A program made the translations under genes and the position numbers. Positions 8,155 to 15,471 of a DNA stretch of 53,997 bases are shown one piece after another. The notes under the pieces are model-generated. The model had not been told where the DNA came from, made no database searches, and saw only the letters and a program-made list of their open reading frames with translations. Origin of the DNA: an uncultured Clostridia bacterium (GTDB lineage: Bacteria > Bacillota > Clostridia > UBA1212 > UBA1255); assembly GCA_947625435.1 (NCBI GenBank), contig CANQOI010000008.1:1-53997 (forward strand), given 5' to 3'. Each line of letters starts with the position of its first letter. The first letter of the stretch is position 1.

Positions 8155-9009
8155 TTGTATATATGCGCGCTGGTAGGCCCGAGCGGGACAGGCAAAAGCC
8201 ATAGAGCGCTCTGGGTCGCAAAAGAACACAATATAGATTATATAATCGACGACGGACTGCTCATACACGGAAACGGAGTCGTGGCGGGCAAATCCGCAAA
8301 ACGCGAGAAAACGCGTGTCGGAGCCGTCAAGACGGCGATCTTCACGGATGATGAACATGCCTTTGAAGTGACCGAAGCTCTCAGGCAGAACAATGTGGAG
8401 AGGCTCCTGATATTGGGCACTTCGGACAGCATGGTGAGCAAGATAACAAGACGCCTCGGACTGCATGAGGTCGATGAGACAGTCTATATACAGGACATAT
8501 CGAGCAAATATGAAATACAGCAGGCCCTTAACACGCGCCGCTCCGAAGGAAAGCATGTGATACCGGTGCCCACGCTTGAGCTCAAGAAGGATTTCTCCGG
8601 CTATATGCTCGATCCGCTCAATCTGCTGAGGCGCAGGGGACTTGGCGATTACGAGATGCTCGGCGAGAAATCGGTGATACGTCCCACGTTCAGCTATCTC
8701 GGAAAATATACCATTTCCGATTATACGATATATCAGCTCGCGGAGCATGTGACGGTGCGCTGCGAGGGTGTGTCGGGAATAACGCGCTTCCGAGCGGAAA
8801 AATCGGAGGACGGCATCAGGATCGAGATGGATATCGTCCTGTATTACGGCTATAAAATACCCGATGTTTTCAAAAAGATAAGAGACGCCGTCATAGACGA
8901 GATAGAAAAAATAACATCGCTTAATGTGTCCGCGGTAGTGCTGACGGCAAAAAGCCTTGTTCTTAAGAGCGACTATAAAAATAAAAATAAGGATTTCGTG
9001 ACAGTATGA
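8155..9009 (+). CDS. P-loop ATPase fused to an Asp23/Gls24-like domain
   Basis: A 284-residue protein of unknown function. The first half has Walker A GPSGTGKS (residues 8-15), a possible Walker B YIIDDGLLI (about 29-37) and RLLILGTSD (about 83-91). The C-terminal part (about 175-275) resembles the Asp23/Gls24 (YloU-type) domain: start ISDYTIYQLAEHV, then VEGVSG-like CEGVSGITRF, an alternating strand IEMDIVLYYGYKIPDV, a helix, and LNVSAVVLTAKSLVL. The start is TTG at 8155; an in-frame TGA at 8149-8151 excludes anything further upstream, and AGAAAGGG lies 11 bases before it. It is first in an operon with the Cys-pair protein (overlapping by 4 bases) and ogg. Asp23 proteins are linked to envelope stress in Gram-positives; joining one to a nucleotide-binding domain suggests an ATP-dependent switch, which is inference. 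Confidence 0.82.
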   Translation: MYICALVGPSGTGKSHRALWVAKEHNIDYIIDDGLLIHGNGVVAGKSAKREKTRVGAVKTAIFTDDEHAFEVTEALRQNNVERLLILGTSDSMVSKITRRLGLHEVDETVYIQDISSKYEIQQALNTRRSEGKHVIPVPTLELKKDFSGYMLDPLNLLRRRGLGDYEMLGEKSVIRPTFSYLGKYTISDYTIYQLAEHVTVRCEGVSGITRFRAEKSEDGIRIEMDIVLYYGYKIPDVFKKIRDAVIDEIEKITSLNVSAVVLTAKSLVLKSDYKNKNKDFVTV

Positions 9010-9770
9010 AAGAGACGATCTATACGATACCCGTAAACGAAGCGTTTGAGACGCCGTGCGAATGCCCCTTGTGCAGGCTTGAGACGAGATTTGAAAACGA
9101 CCGCGTGAATTATTATCTCGGGCCGTCACTCATGGAGCCCGAAAACCGCGTTGAGACAAATGAGACCGGCTTCTGCGCAAAGCATTTCAGGCTTATGTAC
9201 GAAACACGGGCGAACAGGCTGGGTCTCGGACTCATGATACACACCCACATGTGCGAGCAGAACAAAAAATTCGAAAAAGCAGCCGGCGCGAAGGAGGGCG
9301 GAGACACAAAAAAATCTTTTTTACGGTCCGTAAAGTCCGGCTCCGCGTCAAAGTCCGCCGACGCATTGCTCAGATACATAGACGGCAGGCAGGATTCATG
9401 CTGCATATGCAGGGATCTCGTAAAAACAATGGACAGATACTGCGAGGTCATAACGCATATGTATTTCACAGACAAAGAATTCAGGGAGCATTTTGACGGA
9501 GGACTGGGGTTCTGCATGCCCCATCTCGCAATGCTGATACGGGCGTCTCAGAAGTATCTCTCGGGGGCAAAGCAGGAAGCTTTTACGGAAAATCTCATAA
9601 AAATGCAGATCGAGAACATGAAGCGCATAGAAGACGAGGTAGAGTGGTTTACGAAAAAGTTCGATTACAGGAACAGAGACGCCGATTGGGGAAATTCGCG
9701 GGACGCGGTGCCGAGGAGCATAGAAAAGCTCACCGGCCTTACGGGCCTCACGGAGACCGACAAGGGCTGA
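9006..9770 (+). CDS. DUF6062-like protein with four paired-cysteine sites
   Basis: A 254-residue cytosolic protein of unknown function that I recognise as resembling DUF6062. The cysteines sit in pairs: CECPLC near the N-terminus, FCAKHF (about 57), CCICRDL (about 131) and FCMPHL (about 169). The two CxxC sites and the two Cys-x-x-His sites make two similar halves, each CPLC/CxxC followed by a C-x-x-H helix, as in a duplicated zinc-binding or Fe-S module. It has no signal peptide or membrane segment. The start ATG overlaps the stop of the P-loop/Asp23 gene (ATGA), which implies translational coupling. It is followed after 11 bases by ogg. Confidence 0.75.
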   Translation: MKETIYTIPVNEAFETPCECPLCRLETRFENDRVNYYLGPSLMEPENRVETNETGFCAKHFRLMYETRANRLGLGLMIHTHMCEQNKKFEKAAGAKEGGDTKKSFLRSVKSGSASKSADALLRYIDGRQDSCCICRDLVKTMDRYCEVITHMYFTDKEFREHFDGGLGFCMPHLAMLIRASQKYLSGAKQEAFTENLIKMQIENMKRIEDEVEWFTKKFDYRNRDADWGNSRDAVPRSIEKLTGLTGLTETDKG

Positions 9771-9781
9771 TATAATATAAT

Positions 9782-10774
9782 ATGAATATAACAGTAAAAG
9801 AATATTTTACGGATGAAGGACTTCCGTGCGTGGATATAACGGGGTGCGACGAATTTGTGCCGGCGCATATATTCGAATGCGGCCAGTGCTTCAGGTGGAA
9901 CCGCGTCCCGGACACGGAGAATACATATGTGGGGATCGCCTCCGGCCGCGTGCTCGCCGTGAGCGCGTGCGTAAAGAACGGAGAGAACGTGATAACGCTG
10001 GCGAATACCGACGAAGCCCTGTTCAGAGGCTTCTGGAAGGATTATTTTGATCTGGAACGCGATTACGCCGAAATACAGAAGGAGCTTTCCCGTAAAGACG
10101 GATATCTCGGCGCCGCAGTCGGATACGGCCGCGGGATACGTATCTTAAAACAGGAACCGTTTGAGACGCTCATATCCTTCATAATATCCGCGAACAACAA
10201 CATACCGAGGATAAAGGGCTGCATCGAGAAGCTCTGCGCGGCGTACGGAAAGCGTATATGCGCGGAGGATGCGTTCGTATCGTATATAGCAAGGATATCC
10301 GGGGCGGATAAAAGCTCCGTATGTGGGGAATATCATGCATTCCCGAGCCCGGAGGAGCTGTCGGCGGCGACGAAGCATGACATAAGCGCGTGCTGCAGAG
10401 CCGGATACAGATGCGAGTATATAGAAAAGACGTCCCGCGCATACAAAGACTCGCCTATGGACACGTGTAAAATAAAAACCGCTTCCGCAGACGACGCGCG
10501 TAAAATGCTGCGCGCATACACGGGAGTGGGGCCGAAAGTGGCGGACTGCGTGCTGCTCTTCTCGGGGCTCCGCACGGACGTTTTCCCGGTGGACGTGTGG
10601 GTGCGCCGCGTGCTCGAAAAGCTGTATTTTAAGAGAAAGGTCACGGCGGCTGAGGCGGGCGCCTTCGTGAGCGGGCATTTCGGGGAGCTGGCGGGCTACG
10701 CGCAGCAGTATCTTTTTTACGGCATGAGAGAGGATCCGTCCGTATTCGACAGTATGAGCGGTCAAAGCAATTAA
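9782..10774 (+). CDS. ogg: 8-oxoguanine DNA glycosylase/AP lyase, HhH-GPD family
   Basis: A 330-residue bifunctional base-excision repair enzyme that removes 8-oxoguanine opposite C. The N-terminal domain has HIFECGQCFRWN, the OGG1-type start of the substrate-binding domain. The helix-hairpin-helix reads YTGVGPKVADCVLLF with the Schiff-base lysine at K252. The catalytic aspartate is D271 in FPVDVWVRR. The fold is the OGG1-like class that many Clostridia carry instead of MutM. It is the third gene of the P-loop/Asp23 operon, 11 bases after the DUF6062-like gene. The adjacency to a Cys-rich protein and an envelope-stress-type domain may hint at oxidative stress, but this is inference. Confidence 0.92.
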   Translation: MNITVKEYFTDEGLPCVDITGCDEFVPAHIFECGQCFRWNRVPDTENTYVGIASGRVLAVSACVKNGENVITLANTDEALFRGFWKDYFDLERDYAEIQKELSRKDGYLGAAVGYGRGIRILKQEPFETLISFIISANNNIPRIKGCIEKLCAAYGKRICAEDAFVSYIARISGADKSSVCGEYHAFPSPEELSAATKHDISACCRAGYRCEYIEKTSRAYKDSPMDTCKIKTASADDARKMLRAYTGVGPKVADCVLLFSGLRTDVFPVDVWVRRVLEKLYFKRKVTAAEAGAFVSGHFGELAGYAQQYLFYGMREDPSVFDSMSGQSN

Positions 10775-10790
10775 AATGTCGTATGCCGTA

Positions 10791-10819
10791 TTGACATGAG
10801 CAGATTAAAGCTGTATAGT
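10791..10819 (+). promoter_or_regulatory. Sigma-A promoter of the polyamine operon
   Basis: TTGACA (10791-10796) and TATAGT (10814-10819) are separated by exactly 17 bases. The predicted transcript starts near 10826, giving a leader of about 138 bases before the start codon at 10964. Confidence 0.8.
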
Positions 10820-10825
10820 TACCGA

Positions 10826-10926
10826 CTGAAAAGGTGCGGTATTCACGGGTGCATAATCGGTTGACGGGGACACCCGATCTGACAGGATTTTACGCAAGCT
10901 GACATACAACGGCCTGCGTTTTTTTT
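10826..10926 (+). ncRNA. Candidate cis-regulatory leader RNA (attenuator or riboswitch) of the polyamine operon
   Basis: Between the promoter and speA the RNA can form a CGGGTG/CACCCG stem (10846-10851 with 10871-10876) with a 19-base apical region. A second short stem GTG/CAC lies just before it, and an intrinsic terminator ends at 10926. The apical TCGGT (10857-10861) could also pair with ACCGA at the very 5' end. I compared it by memory with guanidine, SAM, preQ1, TPP and c-di-GMP classes and did not find a match. A leader ending in a terminator ahead of a biosynthetic operon is the usual design of transcription attenuation. The ligand, if any, is unknown. Confidence 0.55.
10892..10926 (+). 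terminator. Intrinsic terminator inside the polyamine operon leader
   Basis: ACGCA (10892-10896) pairs with TGCGT (10915-10919), continued by GC (10898-10899) with GC (10912-10913) around an A-C mismatch. Eight T follow. It lies downstream of the promoter and about 38 bases before the speA start, so it must be read through or prevented for the operon to be expressed. Confidence 0.75.
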
Positions 10927-10963
10927 ACTTACGCACATATGAGTGATTGTCGGGGTGGAGGAT

Positions 10964-12460
10964 ATGTACAGTAACAGCAGAGAGAGAATAACGGATCAGC
11001 GCCGCGCTCCCGTGTACGAAGCACTGGAGAATTTCAGACAGATGCGCGTCGTACCGTTTGACGTCCCGGGACATAAGCACGGAAGAGGCAACCCGGAGCT
11101 CACGGCATTTCTCGGGCAGCAGTGCGTGGAGGTAGACGTAAACAGCATGAAGCCTCTCGACAATCTGTGCCATCCCATATCGGTCATACGTCAGGCGGAG
11201 GAGCTTGCCGCGGATGCGTTCGGAGCGTCATACGCCTTCCTTATGGTGGGAGGCACCACGAGCTGTGTACAGAGTATGGTACTTGCCTCCTGCAAACGGG
11301 GCGATGAGATAATACTCCCCAGGAACGTACACAGAAGCGTCATAAATGCCCTCGTGCTGTGCGGAGCGGTACCGGTATACGTAAATCCCGAGGTGGACAA
11401 GCGCCTCGGAATATCGTTGGGCATGTGCAAGGAGCAGGTGGCAAAAGCGATAAAGGAGCACCCTAAGGCGGTGGCGGTGCTCGTGAACAATCCCACGTAC
11501 TACGGCATATGCAGCGATCTGAGATCCATAGTTAAAATGGCGCACGAGGCCGGAATGCTGTGCCTTGTGGACGAGGCCCACGGCACGCATTTTTATTTCG
11601 GTGAGAATATGCCCGTTTCGGCGATGGCGGCGGGGGCCGACATGTCGTCCGTATCGATGCACAAAAGCGGAGGCAGCCTCACGCAGTCAAGCCTTCTGCT
11701 CGTAGGCGCGAATGTATCAAAAGGGCACGTAAGACAGATAATAAACCTCACTCAGACGACATCCGGCAGCTATCTGCTCATGTCGAGCCTTGATATAAGC
11801 AGGAGGAATCTCGCTCTGCGGGGCAAGACGGTATTCAGCCGCATAGCGGAGATGGCCGAGTATGCGAGAGATGAGATAAATGCCATAGGCGGCTATTACG
11901 CGTTCGGCAGGGAGCTCGTCAATTCGAACTCCGTATTTGACTTCGATATAACAAAGCTCAGCGTGCACACGCGCGAGATAGGACTTGCGGGCATAGAGGT
12001 ATACGATATACTCAGAGACGAATACGACATACAGATAGAATTCGGAGATATAGGAAATATACTCGCTTATCTTTCCATGGGCGACCGCCCGCAGGATCTC
12101 GAAAGACTTGTGAGCGCCCTTGCCGAAATACGCAGGAGATTCCAGAGAGACAGCAGCGGCCTTCTTAACACGGAGTATATAGATCCGGAGGTTGTATCGA
12201 GCCCGCAGGAGGCATTTTACGCGGAGAAGAAGAGCGTGCCTCTCAGAGACAGCGCCGGGTGCGTGTGCAGTGAATTCGTGATGTGCTATCCGCCCGGGAT
12301 ACCGATACTGGCCCCCGGAGAGAGGATAACGCCTCAGATACTCGATTATATAGAATATGCCAGGAGAAAGGGCTGCTCCCTGACGGGCCCCGAGGATCCG
12401 GACATAATGAACATAAACGTACTGACAGGAGGTAATTCGGGTGGAGCTTTGGTTCAGTGA
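10964..12460 (+). CDS. speA: Arginine decarboxylase, fold-type I (Orn/Lys/Arg decarboxylase family)
   Basis: A PLP enzyme of the Gram-positive SpeA type, about 498 residues, which converts arginine to agmatine. Recognised blocks: FDVPGHKHGRGNPE near the N-terminus, GGTTSCVQSM, LVDEAHGTHFYFGE with the PLP-binding Asp, and SMHKSGGSLTQ with the Schiff-base lysine at about K234. The C-terminal part has CYPPGIPILAPGE. ATG 10964 fits the family N-terminus and is preceded by GGGGTGGAGG; an in-frame GTG at 10943 is possible but has no ribosome site. Lysine decarboxylases share the fold, so specificity rests on the agmatinase and SpeE genes that follow. It is the first gene of the operon and overlaps speE by 20 bases. 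Confidence 0.9.
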   Translation: MYSNSRERITDQRRAPVYEALENFRQMRVVPFDVPGHKHGRGNPELTAFLGQQCVEVDVNSMKPLDNLCHPISVIRQAEELAADAFGASYAFLMVGGTTSCVQSMVLASCKRGDEIILPRNVHRSVINALVLCGAVPVYVNPEVDKRLGISLGMCKEQVAKAIKEHPKAVAVLVNNPTYYGICSDLRSIVKMAHEAGMLCLVDEAHGTHFYFGENMPVSAMAAGADMSSVSMHKSGGSLTQSSLLLVGANVSKGHVRQIINLTQTTSGSYLLMSSLDISRRNLALRGKTVFSRIAEMAEYARDEINAIGGYYAFGRELVNSNSVFDFDITKLSVHTREIGLAGIEVYDILRDEYDIQIEFGDIGNILAYLSMGDRPQDLERLVSALAEIRRRFQRDSSGLLNTEYIDPEVVSSPQEAFYAEKKSVPLRDSAGCVCSEFVMCYPPGIPILAPGERITPQILDYIEYARRKGCSLTGPEDPDIMNINVLTGGNSGGALVQ

Positions 12461-13310
12461 ATTTCACGCGCCGGATGTGAAACACAGCATAAGAGTGAAC
12501 AGGCACCTGTATTCCGGAATGAGCGATTATCAGCAGATAGACGTATTTGACACTCCGGAATTCGGCCGTGTGCTCGCCCTCGACGGAAATGTGATGCTCA
12601 CGGAGCGCGACGAATTCATATATGACGAAATGATAACTCACGTTCCCATGGCGGTGCATCCCGGCGCGCGGGACATACTCGTGATAGGCGCGGGCGACGG
12701 AGGCGTTGTTAAGGAGCTCACGCGTTATGACACGGTCAATCGCATAGATCTCGTTGAAATGGATCCCCAAGTGATAGACGTGTGCCGTATCTATCTTCCC
12801 GAGAACGCGTCGAAGCTCGACGACGAGAGAGTCCATATAAAATATGAAAACGCACTGCGCTTCATAAGACGGTGCGACAGGGCTTACGACCTTATAATAG
12901 TGGACTCCACAGACCCGTTCGGGCCGTCCGAAGGACTTTTTACCAGAGAATTTTACGGCAGCTGCTGCAACGCTCTCAGGGATGACGGGATAATGGTGAA
13001 TCAGCAGGGAAGCCCGTTTTACAGGCACGATGCGGAGGCAATGCAGAGAAGCCATAAGAGGATCGTGAATACATTCCCCATAAGCCGTATATATCAGGCT
13101 CACATACCGACCTATGCGGCGGGATACTGGCTGTTCGGCTTTGCCAGCAAAAAATATCATCCCATAGACGACCTCGATCCGGACAGGTGGCTTTCGCGGG
13201 GACTTAAGACAAAATATTACACGACAAAGCTGCATGTCGGTTCGTTTTACCTGCCGGCTTTCCTTGAGGAAATGCTCCAGGAGGTGGAATATGCTGAGCA
13301 GGAACGTTGA
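12441..13310 (+). CDS. speE: Spermidine synthase-type aminopropyltransferase
   Basis: A 289-residue enzyme that transfers the aminopropyl group from decarboxylated SAM to a polyamine acceptor. It starts with GTG 12441, eight bases after the strong site AGGAGGT, and overlaps the end of speA by 20 bases. Motifs: YDEMITHVPM (acceptor side), VIGAGDGGVVKEL (about 80-92; the nucleotide site, GAGDGG instead of the usual GGGDGG), LVEMDPQVIDV, and IIVDSTDPFGPSEGLF with the catalytic Asp. No SAM decarboxylase (speD) is in the window. The acceptor could be putrescine or agmatine; the order speA-speE-speB would allow agmatine. See the finding on two spermidine routes. Confidence 0.92.
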   Translation: MELWFSEFHAPDVKHSIRVNRHLYSGMSDYQQIDVFDTPEFGRVLALDGNVMLTERDEFIYDEMITHVPMAVHPGARDILVIGAGDGGVVKELTRYDTVNRIDLVEMDPQVIDVCRIYLPENASKLDDERVHIKYENALRFIRRCDRAYDLIIVDSTDPFGPSEGLFTREFYGSCCNALRDDGIMVNQQGSPFYRHDAEAMQRSHKRIVNTFPISRIYQAHIPTYAAGYWLFGFASKKYHPIDDLDPDRWLSRGLKTKYYTTKLHVGSFYLPAFLEEMLQEVEYAEQER

Positions 13311-14166
13311 GAATTTCATAGGATGCGAAAGCACTTACGATGAAGCGGACACAGTGCTTTACGGCGCGCCCTTTGATTCTACTACGAGCTTTCGCCCGGG
13401 CGCGAGATTCGGACCTGCCGCCATACGGCACGAGAGCTTCGGCATAGAGACATACAGCCCGTACCGGAACGCCGATCTGACTGATAAAGCGGTATTCGAC
13501 AGCGGCGATATGGAGCTTTCCTTCGGAAGCACGGTAAAGGCGCTCGAGGATATTGAACAAAGAGCCTCCGTAATACTTGATGACGGTAAATTCCCGCTCC
13601 TCATAGGAGGCGAGCACCTTGTGACGCTGGGCGCCGTGAGATCGGTCGTCAGGAGATATCCGGATCTTCACATCATACAGTTTGACGCGCACGCGGATCT
13701 CCGGGACGATTATCTGGGCGTAAAGCTCAGCCACGCGTGTGTGATGAGACGGTGCCTGGAGCTCACGGGAGACGGCAGGATACATCAGTTCTGCATAAGG
13801 AGCGGCGACAGGTCGGAATTTGACATTGCGGCGGGGCATACGGATATGCACCTTTTCTCGTTTGACGGCATAGACGAAACGGTTGAAATGCTCGTAAAGA
13901 GCGGCGCGCCCGTTTATTTCACGATAGATCTCGACTGCCTGGATCCGTCCGTTTTACCGGGTACGGGTACGCCCGAGGCGGGAGGCGTCACATTCGCCGA
14001 GCTTGAAAAGGCCATAATGAAGGTATGTAAAACGAATGTAGTGGGCGCGGATATAAACGAGCTTTCGCCCATGCTCGATGCGAGCGGCGCGTCTACGGCG
14101 TGCGCCTGCAAGGTGCTGAGGGAGCTCATACTGGCAGTATCCGGGCGCACCGGAGCCGGACATTGA
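13291..14166 (+). CDS. speB: Agmatinase, ureohydrolase family
   Basis: A 291-residue binuclear manganese hydrolase that splits agmatine to putrescine and urea (or an aminopropyl-agmatine to spermidine). The start ATG 13291 follows AGGAGGTGGAAT directly and overlaps the end of speE by 20 bases. Metal-binding signatures in order: GGEHLVTLG, FDAHADLRDDY, and TIDLDCLDPSVLPGTGTP followed by the EAGG loop. The strong ribosome sites and short overlaps of speA, speE and speB indicate one tightly coupled transcript. Confidence 0.94.
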   Translation: MLSRNVENFIGCESTYDEADTVLYGAPFDSTTSFRPGARFGPAAIRHESFGIETYSPYRNADLTDKAVFDSGDMELSFGSTVKALEDIEQRASVILDDGKFPLLIGGEHLVTLGAVRSVVRRYPDLHIIQFDAHADLRDDYLGVKLSHACVMRRCLELTGDGRIHQFCIRSGDRSEFDIAAGHTDMHLFSFDGIDETVEMLVKSGAPVYFTIDLDCLDPSVLPGTGTPEAGGVTFAELEKAIMKVCKTNVVGADINELSPMLDASGASTACACKVLRELILAVSGRTGAGH

Positions 14167-14204
14167 CGGCCGGGCGATTTTAAAGATCATAAGGAGGAAA
14201 CGAA

Positions 14205-15464
14205 ATGAGCAGAGTTTTGATCATAGGATGCGGCGGAGTGGCGTCGGTGGCGATACATAAGTGCTGCGCGCTGAGCGATATTTTCACGGAAATATGCATA
14301 GCGAGCCGCACAAAGTCCAAATGTGACGCGCTTGCCGAAAAGCTTGCACCCGCCACAAAAACAAAGATAACGACGGCGCATGTGGACGCCGACAGTACCG
14401 AAGAGGTGAAGGCGCTCATAGATTCATATAAGCCCGACCTTGTAATGAACATCGCTCTTCCGTATCAGGATCTTACGATCATGGACGCGTGCCTTGAGTG
14501 CGGCGTGGATTATATGGATACGGCAAATTACGAGCCCGAGAACACGGATGACCCGAAGTGGCGTGAAATATACGAAAAAAGGTGCAGAGAACAGGGCTTC
14601 TCTGCATATTTTGACTACAGCTGGCAGTGGGCGTACCGCGAAAGATTTGAGAAGGCGGGCCTTACGGCCCTGCTCGGCTGCGGATTTGACCCCGGTGTTA
14701 CACAGGCCTACTGCGCATACGCTCAGAAGCATTATTTTGACAGCATAGACACGATAGATATACTGGACTGCAACGGCGGCGACCACGGCTACGCATTCGC
14801 CACGAATTTCAACCCCGAGGTGAACCTGAGAGAGGTCTCCGCCCCGGGAAGCTACTGGGAGAACGGTCATTGGACGGAGATACCCGCCATGAGCATAAAG
14901 CGCGAGTACGACTTTGACGAGGTGGGAATGAAGGACATGTACCTCCTTCATCACGAGGAAATAGAATCCCTGGCGCAGAACATACCCGGCGTAAAACGCA
15001 TACGCTTCTTCATGACCTTCGGAAGCAGCTACCTCATGCACATGAAATGTCTCGAAAATGTGGGCATGCTCTCCACGTCTCCCGTAATGTTCGATGGGCG
15101 CGAGATAGTACCCATAAAATTCCTGAAGGCTCTTCTGCCGGATCCCGCGAGCCTCGGGCCCCGCACTCACGGTAAAACGAACATAGGATGCATTTTCACG
15201 GGCATGAAGGACGGAAAAGAGAAAAAATATTACATTTACAATGTGTGCGACCATCAGGAAAGCTACAGGGAGGTAGGAAGTCAGGCGATAAGCTACACGA
15301 CGGGCGTGCCCGCCATGTGCGGAGCTCTCATGCTCCTTACGGGCAAATGGAACAAAAAGGGAGTTCACACGGTAGAGGAGTTCGACCCCGATCCGTTCAT
15401 TGAGGCTCTTGACATGTACGGTCTTCCCAAGAAGGAGAGCTTTGAACCCGTACTTGTAGACTGA
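14205..15464 (+). CDS. Carboxynorspermidine/carboxyspermidine dehydrogenase (saccharopine dehydrogenase-like)
   Basis: A 419-residue NADPH-dependent enzyme that condenses aspartate semialdehyde with a diamine (putrescine gives carboxyspermidine). It starts at ATG 14205 after AAGGAGGAAAC. The Rossmann motif VLIIGCGGVASVAIHK is at residues 4-19, with DLVMNIALPYQDL and CGFDPGVTQAYCAYA as in the LYS9-like family. True saccharopine dehydrogenases share the fold. The assignment comes from the next gene, the matching decarboxylase, and from the preceding polyamine genes. Often called CASDH. Confidence 0.9.
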   Translation: MSRVLIIGCGGVASVAIHKCCALSDIFTEICIASRTKSKCDALAEKLAPATKTKITTAHVDADSTEEVKALIDSYKPDLVMNIALPYQDLTIMDACLECGVDYMDTANYEPENTDDPKWREIYEKRCREQGFSAYFDYSWQWAYRERFEKAGLTALLGCGFDPGVTQAYCAYAQKHYFDSIDTIDILDCNGGDHGYAFATNFNPEVNLREVSAPGSYWENGHWTEIPAMSIKREYDFDEVGMKDMYLLHHEEIESLAQNIPGVKRIRFFMTFGSSYLMHMKCLENVGMLSTSPVMFDGREIVPIKFLKALLPDPASLGPRTHGKTNIGCIFTGMKDGKEKKYYIYNVCDHQESYREVGSQAISYTTGVPAMCGALMLLTGKWNKKGVHTVEEFDPDPFIEALDMYGLPKKESFEPVLVD

Positions 15465-15471
15465 CAACGGT

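Noticed and set aside
7990-9129. 379-codon open frame antisense to the P-loop/Asp23 gene
   Set aside because: It spans a terminator, a promoter and a gene with clear motifs; the composition is that of a complementary-strand shadow.
10820-10930. Match of the polyamine leader to a known riboswitch (guanidine, SAM, preQ1, TPP)
   Set aside because: Isolated short similarities such as GGTGCG were found, but none of the conserved cores of these classes.
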